Positions 1 through 5,142 of a DNA stretch of 8,906 nucleotides are shown here, piece after piece (the first letter of the stretch is position 1; every line of letters starts with the position of its first letter). Below the pieces are notes generated by a model that was not told the origin of the DNA, made no database searches, and saw nothing but the letters and a program-made list of their open reading frames with translations. The stretch lies in contig CALJKN010000019.1 in the NCBI GenBank assembly GCA_937973585.1, positions 1 through 8,906 on the forward strand. Reading direction: 5' to 3'. The translations under genes were made by a program, and so were the position numbers. The stretch is from an uncultured Helicobacteraceae bacterium (lineage in GTDB: Bacteria > Campylobacterota > Campylobacteria > Campylobacterales > UBA6016).

Positions 1-2
1 TG

Positions 3-180
3 CGCGGCATGTTCGTGCAGCCCGGGCAGGTGATTGAAGTGGCCAAGCGCTTCCCCCAAATCCAGCGCGTGCGTCTGGTCATCACCGGGGCCATGGCCAA
101 CGACCAGATGACCCTGCAGGTGGAGACCACGGAAACGGCCGAAGGCCTGGCGCGCCTGATTGGCGACGCCGTCCGCGACC
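3..180 (+). other. C-terminal fragment of a phenylacetate-CoA ligase family protein
   Basis: The residues around MFVQPGQV, RFPQIQRVRLVI and NDQMTLQVE match the small C-terminal (AMP-binding C-terminal 2) domain of phenylacetate-CoA ligases as I know the family. These enzymes adenylate an aryl acid and transfer it to coenzyme A. Only about 57 residues are present. The catalytic AMP-binding part would lie to the left, and the family's closing segment, which normally follows the AVRD stretch, is replaced by different sequence at about 180. The join is placed by family memory and may be off by some tens of bases. Confidence 0.55.
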
Positions 181-1220
181 AGGAAGGGGCGGAAACCTTC
201 GCCGTGGTCGAGGAGGGCAACCCTGTCGAGCTGAAAGACGGCGCTGGCACTCACAGCCTGAGCGTGCCGACCAGCATCAAGAAACCGGACAACGGCCAGT
301 ATCTGGTGACCGGCACCGCCGCTACCGGCAAGAACATTGCCGTCAACTCCGAAACCTACAACTGGTGCTTTGCCGGCAACGACGGCCAGTACGGCGACTA
401 CCGCTACTGCCCGGGCCTCAACACCCAGGCCAGCTTCTGGCTGGTCAACAGTACCGGCACCTTCAACAAGCTGCTGCAGGCCAACGAGTATGCCCGCGCC
501 CGCAACGAAGTGGTGCAGACCGCCTCCGCGCTCGGGGTGGGTAAATTCAACGGCAATCTGTACGGGGTAGGGTACTCCTCCACCGGCGAGATCGGCACCA
601 ACTACCTGGATGGTCGTAACCTGGCCGCTTACTGGACACTGGATCTGGATGGCAGCAAGGTTGGTACTACTCAGATCATCCCGCTGGCCGAAGGCGAGCC
701 CGGCAAGGATGACGCCAAGCTGCAACACAGCTGGGCCGTGGGGGTCAACGACAACGGTTATGTGATAGGCAACCAGCTCTATCGCATCAACAAGGGCCAG
801 AACCGCCCGGTCGAGATGTTCGTGTTCAACCTGAACACGCCGACCACCAACGCCGTGGTCTCCCTGCAGGACAAGCCGCTCAGCGGCTCCGGCTCGAAAG
901 CCATGATGATCGATGCCATGAACACCTACGGCGTCGACTCCTTCGTCGGCCGCCTGGCCTGCGTCTTCCAGGGCTCGGCCGACACCACCTTCTATATCGT
1001 GGCCCTGTATTTCGGCTCCGTGGGCATCCGCAAGACGCGCTATGCCATCACGGCCGGCCTCATCGCCGATCGTCACCTGCAGGCGGGCTACGAGGATTTT
1101 GCGGCGCTGGAGCCTGTAGTCGGCAAGGTTGAAGCTCAAAAAATAATAGGGCTAAAATCCGAAAGACTAAAAGATGCCGACACCGACATAAGCAAGATAT
1201 ACACAAATGAGGAGTGCTAA
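3..1220 (+). CDS. Composite open frame of unrelated gene fragments (ligase / DUF3466 / SpmB / phage tail), probably chimeric
   Basis: The frame is open at the left edge; the ATG at 9 is internal, because the two codons before it (Arg-Gly) continue the ligase motif RGMFVxPxQV. Counted from that ATG, residues 1-57 look like the C-terminal domain of a phenylacetate-CoA ligase, about 58-288 like a DUF3466 protein, 289-354 like the end of an SpmA/SpmB membrane protein, 355-374 are unassigned, and about 375-403 look like the end of a Campylobacterota phage gene. No piece is a complete domain architecture and no family joins them. GC is near 60% until about 1128 and then drops sharply. I infer an assembly chimera whose joins happen to stay in frame. 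A natural fusion protein is unlikely, and I would not assign it a function. Confidence 0.6.
   Translation, partial: RGMFVQPGQVIEVAKRFPQIQRVRLVITGAMANDQMTLQVETTETAEGLARLIGDAVRDQEGAETFAVVEEGNPVELKDGAGTHSLSVPTSIKKPDNGQYLVTGTAATGKNIAVNSETYNWCFAGNDGQYGDYRYCPGLNTQASFWLVNSTGTFNKLLQANEYARARNEVVQTASALGVGKFNGNLYGVGYSSTGEIGTNYLDGRNLAAYWTLDLDGSKVGTTQIIPLAEGEPGKDDAKLQHSWAVGVNDNGYVIGNQLYRINKGQNRPVEMFVFNLNTPTTNAVVSLQDKPLSGSGSKAMMIDAMNTYGVDSFVGRLACVFQGSADTTFYIVALYFGSVGIRKTRYAITAGLIADRHLQAGYEDFAALEPVVGKVEAQKIIGLKSERLKDADTDISKIYTNEEC
181..872 (+). other. Internal fragment of a DUF3466-type protein
   Basis: About 230 residues resemble the DUF3466 family of Vibrio and Aeromonas, uncharacterised exported proteins. 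Recognisable stretches are the Cys-containing YNWCF...YRYCPG region, the LNTQASFWLVN segment, NLYGVGYSSTGE, and LQHSWAVGVNDNGYVIGNQLYRI followed by MFVFNLNTP. The N-terminal signal peptide and the C-terminal end expected for a full family member are absent. The piece passes into SpmB-like sequence around KPLSGSG, a string plausible in both families. The identification is from memory of related proteins, so it is moderate. Confidence 0.5.
873..1070 (+). other. C-terminal fragment of an SpmA/SpmB-type (nucleoside recognition domain) membrane protein
   Basis: The stretch KPLSGSG, MMIDAMNTYGVDSFVGRLA, QGSADTTFYIVALYFGSVG and IRKTRYAITAGLIAD is strongly typical of the second half of SpmA/SpmB spore-maturation-like proteins, which despite their name are widespread in non-sporulating gammaproteobacteria. 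These are polytopic membrane proteins with a Gate/nucleoside-recognition domain. The last membrane segment expected after GLIAD is missing; it is replaced by about 60 bases encoding HLQAGYEDFAALEPVVGK, which I do not recognise. Only about 66 residues are present. Confidence 0.6.
1128..1220 (+). other. 3' end of a phage-like gene
   Basis: GC content falls abruptly here and the codon use becomes Campylobacter-like. About 29 residues (ending IYTNEEC, stop TAA at 1218-1220) form the tail of a gene whose beginning is not in the window. It ends directly against the start codon of the next gene, with that gene's ribosome binding site inside its last codons, as is usual in phage operons. The product is not recognised. 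Confidence 0.35.
1208..1214 (+). promoter_or_regulatory. Shine-Dalgarno site for the phage-like gene at 1221
   Basis: TGAGGAG ends six bases before ATG 1221. It supports 1221 as a real gene start and not an internal Met, even though the preceding frame ends at 1220. Confidence 0.6.
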
Positions 1221-1832
1221 ATGGCTTGCAAAATCAAGACTGCTTCAAAAAAATACGATGAAACAATAGATAGGCTCTTTGACAAGATGGGCAAGAAGCT
1301 AAGCGGATGGGATACACACGGGCTTTTTGTCGCAAGCGAGACGCAAAACATGCTTCACGATGTGTCGAGTGAGTTTCGATTGGCGCAGAGTGCGCTGTAT
1401 GAGCAAGCTAGACGGGCTAGAGATATATTAGGCGCTCTAAGCTCTGAGGAGTCAAAAAAGCTAGTAAGAGCGCTCAACGGCGACGCATCTGCCGAGAACT
1501 TGTCCGCATCTACAAGAAAGCTATATGACACATTCCGCAAAGAGATAGACACAAACGCCGATGCTCTCGTGGCTTCTGGTATGCTAAAAAGCAAAGACCG
1601 GATAAACGACTATCTCAAGCGATACTACACAAAATATGTAGAGCAGATGAGCCTTGTCGGCAAAATCATCTTCAACAAAAAATTCAAAGCCCGAAACGGC
1701 GACTTGACGCTAGATCAAAGAATAGCGGCAGGGAGTTTCAATACAACGCTTGTGTCGGTTCGAGGAAGCGGCAGGGGTTGTGTCAGATACAAAACAACAG
1801 TTTCAATACAACGCTTGTGTCGGTTCGAGTAA
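1221..1832 (+). CDS. Phage-like hypothetical protein, 3' end replaced by CRISPR array sequence
   Basis: The open frame encodes 203 residues, but only about the first 171 (to base 1733) look like natural protein. The rest is translated CRISPR repeat and spacer, and the TAA stop lies just past the second repeat. The natural part is helical and charged, with stretches such as LVRALNGD, LYDTFRKEIDTNADALVASGMLK, INDYLKRYYTKYVEQ and KKFKARNGDLTLDQRIAAG. These remind me of a segment of the very large polyvalent proteins (PLxRFG type) of Campylobacterota prophages, whose function is unknown. The ATG has a good ribosome binding site (TGAGGAG). Homology runs precisely to the repeat boundary at 1734/1735, so the gene is truncated there, naturally or by misassembly. 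Phage origin is an inference; no catalytic motif is visible. Confidence 0.5.
   Translation: MACKIKTASKKYDETIDRLFDKMGKKLSGWDTHGLFVASETQNMLHDVSSEFRLAQSALYEQARRARDILGALSSEESKKLVRALNGDASAENLSASTRKLYDTFRKEIDTNADALVASGMLKSKDRINDYLKRYYTKYVEQMSLVGKIIFNKKFKARNGDLTLDQRIAAGSFNTTLVSVRGSGRGCVRYKTTVSIQRLCRFE
1700..1734 (-). other. Presumed spacer 2, identical to the phage-like gene
   Basis: These 35 bases lie where the next spacer should be. They are also in-frame coding sequence of the phage-like gene (NGDLTLDQRIAAG), and no repeat follows at about 1670-1699. I infer that the real spacer 2 equals this protospacer and that the contig switches from array to phage here. The boundary with length 35 is assumed from spacer 1. 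Confidence 0.45.
1735..1764 (-). repeat. CRISPR repeat 2 (leader-distal)
   Basis: It is identical to repeat 1 over at least 30 bases with no degeneration, which is unusual for the last repeat of an array (terminal repeats are often degenerate). This suggests that the true array continued beyond this point. Confidence 0.9.
1765..1799 (-). other. CRISPR spacer 1 (35 nt, newest)
   Basis: This is the only spacer bounded by repeats on both sides. Read on the plus strand it contains AGCGGCAGGG, which also occurs at 1724-1733 in the phage-like gene. Read in the matching codon register it gives EAAGVVSDTKQQ, which could continue the phage protein's RIAAG. A protospacer in a related phage is therefore suspected. 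Confidence 0.8.
1800..1829 (-). repeat. CRISPR repeat 1 (leader-proximal)
   Basis: This copy borders the leader. The identical string extends one base further, from 1799 to 1829. The expected Cas6 cut is between TTGT and ATTGAAAC on the minus strand. Confidence 0.9.
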
Positions 1833-1995
1833 AGGAAATACGACCCTAAAAATATGGACTATCCGAATTTACGGAGTCCGGTGGGTGTTTTTCCAATTAA
1901 AATTGACATTTGGTTTTTAAAAAACTTTTTGTCTTTAGACCCTTTATTCTATCGGGGTAAACCAAAAATATAGATAAAAGGGAGATTGGAAAAAA
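1830..1995 (-). promoter_or_regulatory. CRISPR leader
   Basis: This 166-base non-coding stretch lies between the end of cas2 and the first repeat and is AT-rich with A/T runs (for example 1914-1924), as leaders usually are. It should hold the array promoter and the signals that direct Cas1-Cas2 integration to the first repeat. A minus-strand TAGAAT (complement of 1946-1951) is a possible -10 box; no convincing -35 box is seen, which is normal for Campylobacter promoters. Identification rests on position and composition. Confidence 0.65.
1856..1879. repeat. Inverted repeat (hairpin) in the CRISPR leader
   Basis: GGAC at 1856-1859 pairs with GTCC at 1876-1879, and TCCG at 1862-1865 pairs with CGGA at 1872-1875. 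This gives eight base pairs with a two-base bulge and the loop AATTTA. It lies 27 bases from the leader-repeat junction, in an otherwise AT-rich stretch. There is no T-run typical of a terminator directly after it on either strand. Confidence 0.5.
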
Positions 1996-2307
1996 TCAGA
2001 TAAAAATCCCCTCGCTCTCACGCTCCGGAGTCCCGATGCTCTCCTCGGCGAAGCTTCCGGCGCTTAGCATCTTTATGACGGTGACAAAGTCCAGATTTTT
2101 GTCTATTACTTTTTTGAGTTCGTTTAACATTTTTAGCTGATTTGCGGGGGTGATGTCGCCTCTAAATATTGATTTTTGGTGGTGTTTTAGGTATTTTTTG
2201 CAGATTTTGAAGACCTTTGCGACTCTGTTTTTCCCCGCTTCGCTATCCATATCGGCGATGTCGTAAAACAAAAATACATAGTTGTAGTTTGTCGTGTCCT
2301 TTTTCAC
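1996..2307 (-). CDS. cas2: CRISPR-associated endonuclease Cas2
   Basis: Cas2 forms a dimer that bridges two Cas1 dimers in the spacer integration complex; in several systems it shows metal-dependent nuclease activity that is not needed for integration. The 103-residue length is normal. The ferredoxin-like fold is recognisable from the first strand VFLFYDI (Asp16 is the conserved acidic residue), then RVAKVFKICKKYLKHHQKSIFRGDIT and a final strand region. About seven residues (ADMDSEA) between FYDI and the first helix seem extra compared with the I-B forms I remember. The start is GTG at 2307, overlapping the cas1 stop by four bases (GTGA), with AAAGGA six bases upstream, so translation is probably coupled to cas1. 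It is the last cas gene before the leader. Confidence 0.95.
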   Translation of the reverse strand: MKKDTTNYNYVFLFYDIADMDSEAGKNRVAKVFKICKKYLKHHQKSIFRGDITPANQLKMLNELKKVIDKNLDFVTVIKMLSAGSFAEESIGTPERESEGIFI

Positions 2308-3308
2308 ATTTTATCCTTTAGGCAAAACGGCGCAAACTCCTTGCCCTCCACGATATGCTTGATTAGCTTGTAACCGTCTAGTTTTAGGCAGTTTTTGTAC
2401 GAGGTTTTGCGCTTTAGCCTAGGGTGCATAAAAGTCTCGTTTAGCCGCTCCTCGAATGCGTCTATAAATATCTTTTTGCCATCTTCGTTTAGCAGGGCGT
2501 AGTTGAGCGATTTGTCAAAGTGCTTTTCTACGCTTATCCGCCGCCTGCCTACCAGCTCAAATATCGTCCGAAACACGACAACAGGCTTAAACGCTTCGCT
2601 GAGGTCAAGACTAAGGCTAAATCGCCCCTCTCCGGGGCTATGCAAAAAACTGATAGATTGATTGAGGTGGGTGTGATAAATCGCCGAAATAGTCTTTGTA
2701 TACAGCAGCGTATTGCCGAAACTGACAAGGGCGTTTATCGGATTGTCCGGCGGACGTTTGACCCTTTTGTTCATCACAAAATCCTCCGGCAAAAAATGGC
2801 GAAAACTATCGTAAAAACGGTTCCATATCTGCCCCTCTACAAACAAAACCTGCTCAATTTTGGCGCAAACGGACAAGAGCGCCGACACGTCGTTTTTGAG
2901 CCAGTCCAGATACGGCTTTAGCTCTTTTTTGTCGTGGCGATAGTAGTGATATAGCGTCTCGTGGATATTTGCGGCGATGGCCAAGACTATGCTTTTTGCG
3001 ATTGTGAGCCTGTTTTCGACGTAGGCCAGGGATTGTTTGATTGTGAGCTCCCCGCTGATTAGATACTCCTTTGGGTAAAAGCTCCCGCTATAGCCGCCGT
3101 GGTAGTTGAAGATGTGCATCGTGATTCCGGCTTTGGCGATAAAATCCAAAAACTTTGTATTAAAGCTCACCTCATTCAGACAATACAGCTCCCTCGTCTC
3201 CTCTATCGGCAGGTAGAAGTTACCCTTTTCGTTGCTAAAGGCTATGGAGTTGTCCTTTCGCTTTAGCTCCCCCATCGAAAAGATATATCGTGTGTGATTT
3301 TTTGCCAT
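2304..3308 (-). CDS. cas1: CRISPR-associated integrase Cas1 (type I-B)
   Basis: Cas1 is the metal-dependent integrase that inserts new spacers at the leader-proximal repeat. The 334-residue length is typical of the I-B form. The N-terminal beta domain starts RYIFSMGELKRKDNSI and contains the turn with ITMHIFNYHGGYSGSFYP. The helical catalytic domain carries the expected metal ligands: Glu158 in VEGQIWNRFY, His223 in SFLHSPGEGR and Asp235 in LSLDLSEAFKP. All three are intact, so the enzyme should be active. The ATG has a perfect AGGAGG eight bases upstream, overlapping the cas4 stop codon. It is 12 bases after cas4 and overlaps cas2 by four, forming a cas4-cas1-cas2 adaptation cassette. GC content is clearly higher here than in cas3, cas5 and cas7. 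Confidence 0.97.
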   Translation of the reverse strand: MAKNHTRYIFSMGELKRKDNSIAFSNEKGNFYLPIEETRELYCLNEVSFNTKFLDFIAKAGITMHIFNYHGGYSGSFYPKEYLISGELTIKQSLAYVENRLTIAKSIVLAIAANIHETLYHYYRHDKKELKPYLDWLKNDVSALLSVCAKIEQVLFVEGQIWNRFYDSFRHFLPEDFVMNKRVKRPPDNPINALVSFGNTLLYTKTISAIYHTHLNQSISFLHSPGEGRFSLSLDLSEAFKPVVVFRTIFELVGRRRISVEKHFDKSLNYALLNEDGKKIFIDAFEERLNETFMHPRLKRKTSYKNCLKLDGYKLIKHIVEGKEFAPFCLKDKM

Positions 3309-3316
3309 CGCCCCAA

Positions 3317-3322
3317 CCTCCT
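3317..3322 (-). promoter_or_regulatory. Perfect Shine-Dalgarno site for cas1
   Basis: AGGAGG on the minus strand lies eight bases before the cas1 ATG and overlaps the cas4 stop codon TAG. It fixes the cas1 start and suggests strong translation within the polycistronic message. Confidence 0.8.
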
Positions 3323-3812
3323 AAATAAAACAGTACTCATAATAAGCGCATTTTTTGCACTTTGGCTCTAGCGTTGCGGGTGGCGGCGTAGGCGTTGAGA
3401 GTAGCCCCTCTATCCGTTCCAGTACCCCCAAAAGCTCCTTTTCGTTTGCGTCGTCTAGCTCTAGTATCTCCGGTTTTTCGTTGCGGTTTTTCTCGGCGTA
3501 CTCTATCTTGCCTTTTCGGATTATCCCTTTTTGCTTTAGCTTGTAGAGGTATAGCAGTACTTGCCATTTGACCGCCTGCGGGTCGGAGTCTGATTTTTTG
3601 AGTTCGGTCAAATACTCTTTTGTGATTTTGTCTAGCTTGACGTTGTCGATTTTTATCTCGGCTTGTTTTGATTTTTCCTCGTTTAGCTCGTGCAGGACTT
3701 TACCGATTCGCACGTCTTCGCTGTTGTCTTCTAGGTTTAGGCGGTGGGCGTGGAGATAGCATTGGCGGGGGCAATGAAAGTAGTAGTTTATGAGTGTTCC
3801 GTTGATATTCAT
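3321..3812 (-). CDS. cas4: CRISPR-associated exonuclease Cas4
   Basis: Cas4 is an iron-sulfur RecB-like nuclease that trims prespacers and helps choose those next to a correct PAM, working with Cas1-Cas2. The 163 residues are usual for the compact I-B form. Visible are Cys14 in YFHCPRQC, and Cys152, Cys155 and Cys161 in KCKKCAYYEYC, the four expected 4Fe-4S ligands. His41 sits in GKVLHE. Asp56 (IKID), Glu70-x-Lys72 (TELKK) and Gln84 followed by the LLYLY helix form the RecB nuclease motifs. All catalytic residues appear intact. It begins three bases after the ATPase gene stop and ends 12 bases before cas1, so it is almost surely co-transcribed with both. A poly-proline stretch (PTPPP) separates the nuclease part from the final cysteines. 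Confidence 0.95.
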   Translation of the reverse strand: MNINGTLINYYFHCPRQCYLHAHRLNLEDNSEDVRIGKVLHELNEEKSKQAEIKIDNVKLDKITKEYLTELKKSDSDPQAVKWQVLLYLYKLKQKGIIRKGKIEYAEKNRNEKPEILELDDANEKELLGVLERIEGLLSTPTPPPATLEPKCKKCAYYEYCFI

Positions 3813-3815
3813 GTG

Positions 3816-5069
3816 CTACTCGACGGCAAATATATCAAAACCGACAACATCCACATCTCCTATCCGCCCGTTTGTATCGTACGTAACAAGCCTGCGCCGC
3901 TTCTCTTGTTGCTTGAAATGCTCAAATGCGCTTAGTTCTCTCTTTTGTGTTTTTTCGTCGCTTATGTCGTATGAGACTTGATACAAAGCCTCTTTTGTAC
4001 AAAAATCTATCTCATGCGTCTCTTTTAGATAGCTAACGTCGTCGCACTTTTGGGATAGGGTATTGAAGACCGCATTTTCTAGCGAAGCTCCAAGGTTTGC
4101 CGAACTTTTGGGGGCGATTTGCAAAAACCCGTTGTCTTTGACATATATCTTTTTTGTCCCCTTTATCCTCTCTTTTGGTTTTGTGTGAAATCTATCAATC
4201 CTTTTGAGCAAAAACACCTCCTCAAAATAATAGATATACTCCTTAATACTCTTGTCGCTGATACTGAATGTCTGCGAAAGCGTCGTATAATTGAGCGGCG
4301 ATGTAGCGTTTTGGAGTAGATAAAAAAACAATCTTTCGACAACTTCGCTGTTTCTGATGCCGTATCTAGGGACTATGTCACGGTAGATGATATTTTTAGC
4401 ATAGTTGACGAGTAGCTCTTTTTTTGCCGCTTCGTCGTCTATGCAAAACACCTCATAAAAACCACCCCATTTTAGATACTCCTCTTTGGCTCTGGCGATC
4501 GCTATTTTATTTGCGATTCGCCGTATTTCACCATCATACTCTATCCCCTTGTAATCCAGAAATTCACGAAACGAAAAAACGTCAAGATGGATATTTAGGC
4601 TTCGTCCGGTCAGAAGCGTGGCGAGGTCGTTTGATAACATAGAGGAGTTGGAGCCTGTCAGGATAAATTTGATGTCGCTTGATTCGTACTTGCTTTTTAT
4701 AAAAACCTGCCAATTTTCAAAAAACTGTATCTCGTCAAACGCTACATAGATTTTGCCTTGCGGATTTACAAGTTTGAGATACTCGTCTATGACGTCGCCT
4801 AGATACGACGGATTGTGGCGAAACTCCAAAAAATACGGCTGTTCTAAGTTTACAAAAAGGATATTTTTTGGATTTATCCCATCCTCTATGAGCCGCTTGA
4901 TTGCCGATTTGACCAGCGTGCTTTTGCCGCATCGCCTGATTCCGGTCACGGTGATGATCTGCCTCAGAGGTAAAAACCCAAGAAGCCTATCCAGCTGCTC
5001 CCTTTTTGCATAGTTTTCCGGCATTTTATTCCAATGCGGATTTTGCTCTATCAGAATATTTTTTATCAT
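3816..5069 (-). CDS. AAA_14/DUF4143-family ATPase embedded in the cas operon
   Basis: This 417-residue protein has an AAA+ ATPase domain followed by a DUF4143-type region. Walker A is GIRRCGKST (43-51), Walker B is IYVAFDEIQ (107-115) and a sensor-1-like LTGSNS is at 137-142, followed by LTGRSLNIHLDVFSFREFL (153-171), a signature of this family. The middle carries WGGFYEVF and a winged-helix-like stretch at about 260-290. The C-terminal region has KIYVKDNGF, GASLENAVFNTL and EIDF...YQVSYD, a restriction-nuclease-like fold in which the usual catalytic Glu-x-Lys reads Gln-Val-Ser, so nuclease activity is doubtful. The family is widespread and poorly understood. It is not a standard cas gene, yet lies between cas3 and cas4, three bases from cas4. 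A role in spacer acquisition is inferred only from position; a passenger gene is the alternative. Confidence 0.85.
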   Translation of the reverse strand: MIKNILIEQNPHWNKMPENYAKREQLDRLLGFLPLRQIITVTGIRRCGKSTLVKSAIKRLIEDGINPKNILFVNLEQPYFLEFRHNPSYLGDVIDEYLKLVNPQGKIYVAFDEIQFFENWQVFIKSKYESSDIKFILTGSNSSMLSNDLATLLTGRSLNIHLDVFSFREFLDYKGIEYDGEIRRIANKIAIARAKEEYLKWGGFYEVFCIDDEAAKKELLVNYAKNIIYRDIVPRYGIRNSEVVERLFFYLLQNATSPLNYTTLSQTFSISDKSIKEYIYYFEEVFLLKRIDRFHTKPKERIKGTKKIYVKDNGFLQIAPKSSANLGASLENAVFNTLSQKCDDVSYLKETHEIDFCTKEALYQVSYDISDEKTQKRELSAFEHFKQQEKRRRLVTYDTNGRIGDVDVVGFDIFAVE

Positions 5070-5142
5070 ACTTCCAAAAATCCTTTAAATATTAGGATAT
5101 ATACTTCTGTATTTTATAGGAAAGTTGGTAAATATAGGGTGT
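5070..5142 (-). promoter_or_regulatory. AT-rich gap with possible internal promoter before the ATPase-cas4-cas1-cas2 genes
   Basis: This is the only non-coding gap between cas genes in the window; all other joins overlap or are within 12 bases. On the minus strand it contains TATAAAAT (complement of 5111-5118) and a TATATATCC stretch, both plausible Campylobacter -10 elements, and AAAGGA eleven bases before the ATPase ATG as a weak ribosome binding site. No clear terminator for cas3 is seen. Confidence 0.35.

Larger units (their letters stand above)
1735..1829 (-). CRISPR. Two-repeat type I-B CRISPR array with one complete spacer
   Basis: Two identical repeats occupy 1735-1764 and 1800-1829, separated by a 35-base spacer. 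On the minus strand the repeat begins CTCGAACC and ends ATTGAAAC. This is the classic type I-B/III ending that yields an eight-base 5' crRNA handle after Cas6 cleavage. A small ACAA/TTGT stem sits immediately before that handle, as expected for the Cas6 site. The base after each repeat on the minus strand is T in both cases, so the repeat could be 31 bases. The array is on the same strand as the cas operon, with the leader on the cas2 side; repeat 1800-1829 is therefore leader-proximal. No third repeat is found about 35 bases beyond 1735, where phage-like coding sequence continues instead. Confidence 0.9.

Noticed and set aside
9..1220. A genuine multidomain fusion protein
   Set aside because: The pieces are truncated inside their domains and come from soluble, exported and membrane families with no functional link, and base composition changes within the frame.
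1735..1832. C-terminal 32 codons of the phage-like open frame
   Set aside because: They are plus-strand translation of two CRISPR repeats and a spacer; the repeated SFNTTLVSVR / VSIQRLCRF strings come from the repeat in two frames, not from a natural protein.
1903..1908. Plus-strand TTGACA in the leader as a -35 box
   Set aside because: No matching -10 box lies 16-18 bases downstream, and the array and cas genes are read on the other strand.
2520..2921. Plus-strand frame of 133 codons opposite cas1
   Set aside because: It is entirely antisense to cas1, whose motifs and catalytic residues are clear.
3337..3567. Minus-strand frame of 76 codons inside cas4
   Set aside because: It is a frame-shifted shadow of cas4, has no plausible ribosome binding site, and is rich in Arg/Lys as expected of an off-frame reading.
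3816..5069. The ATPase as a divergent Cas protein (for example Csn2-like) or a transposase helper
   Set aside because: The motif set is that of the common AAA_14/DUF4143 family, and no terminal inverted repeats or transposase remnants flank it.
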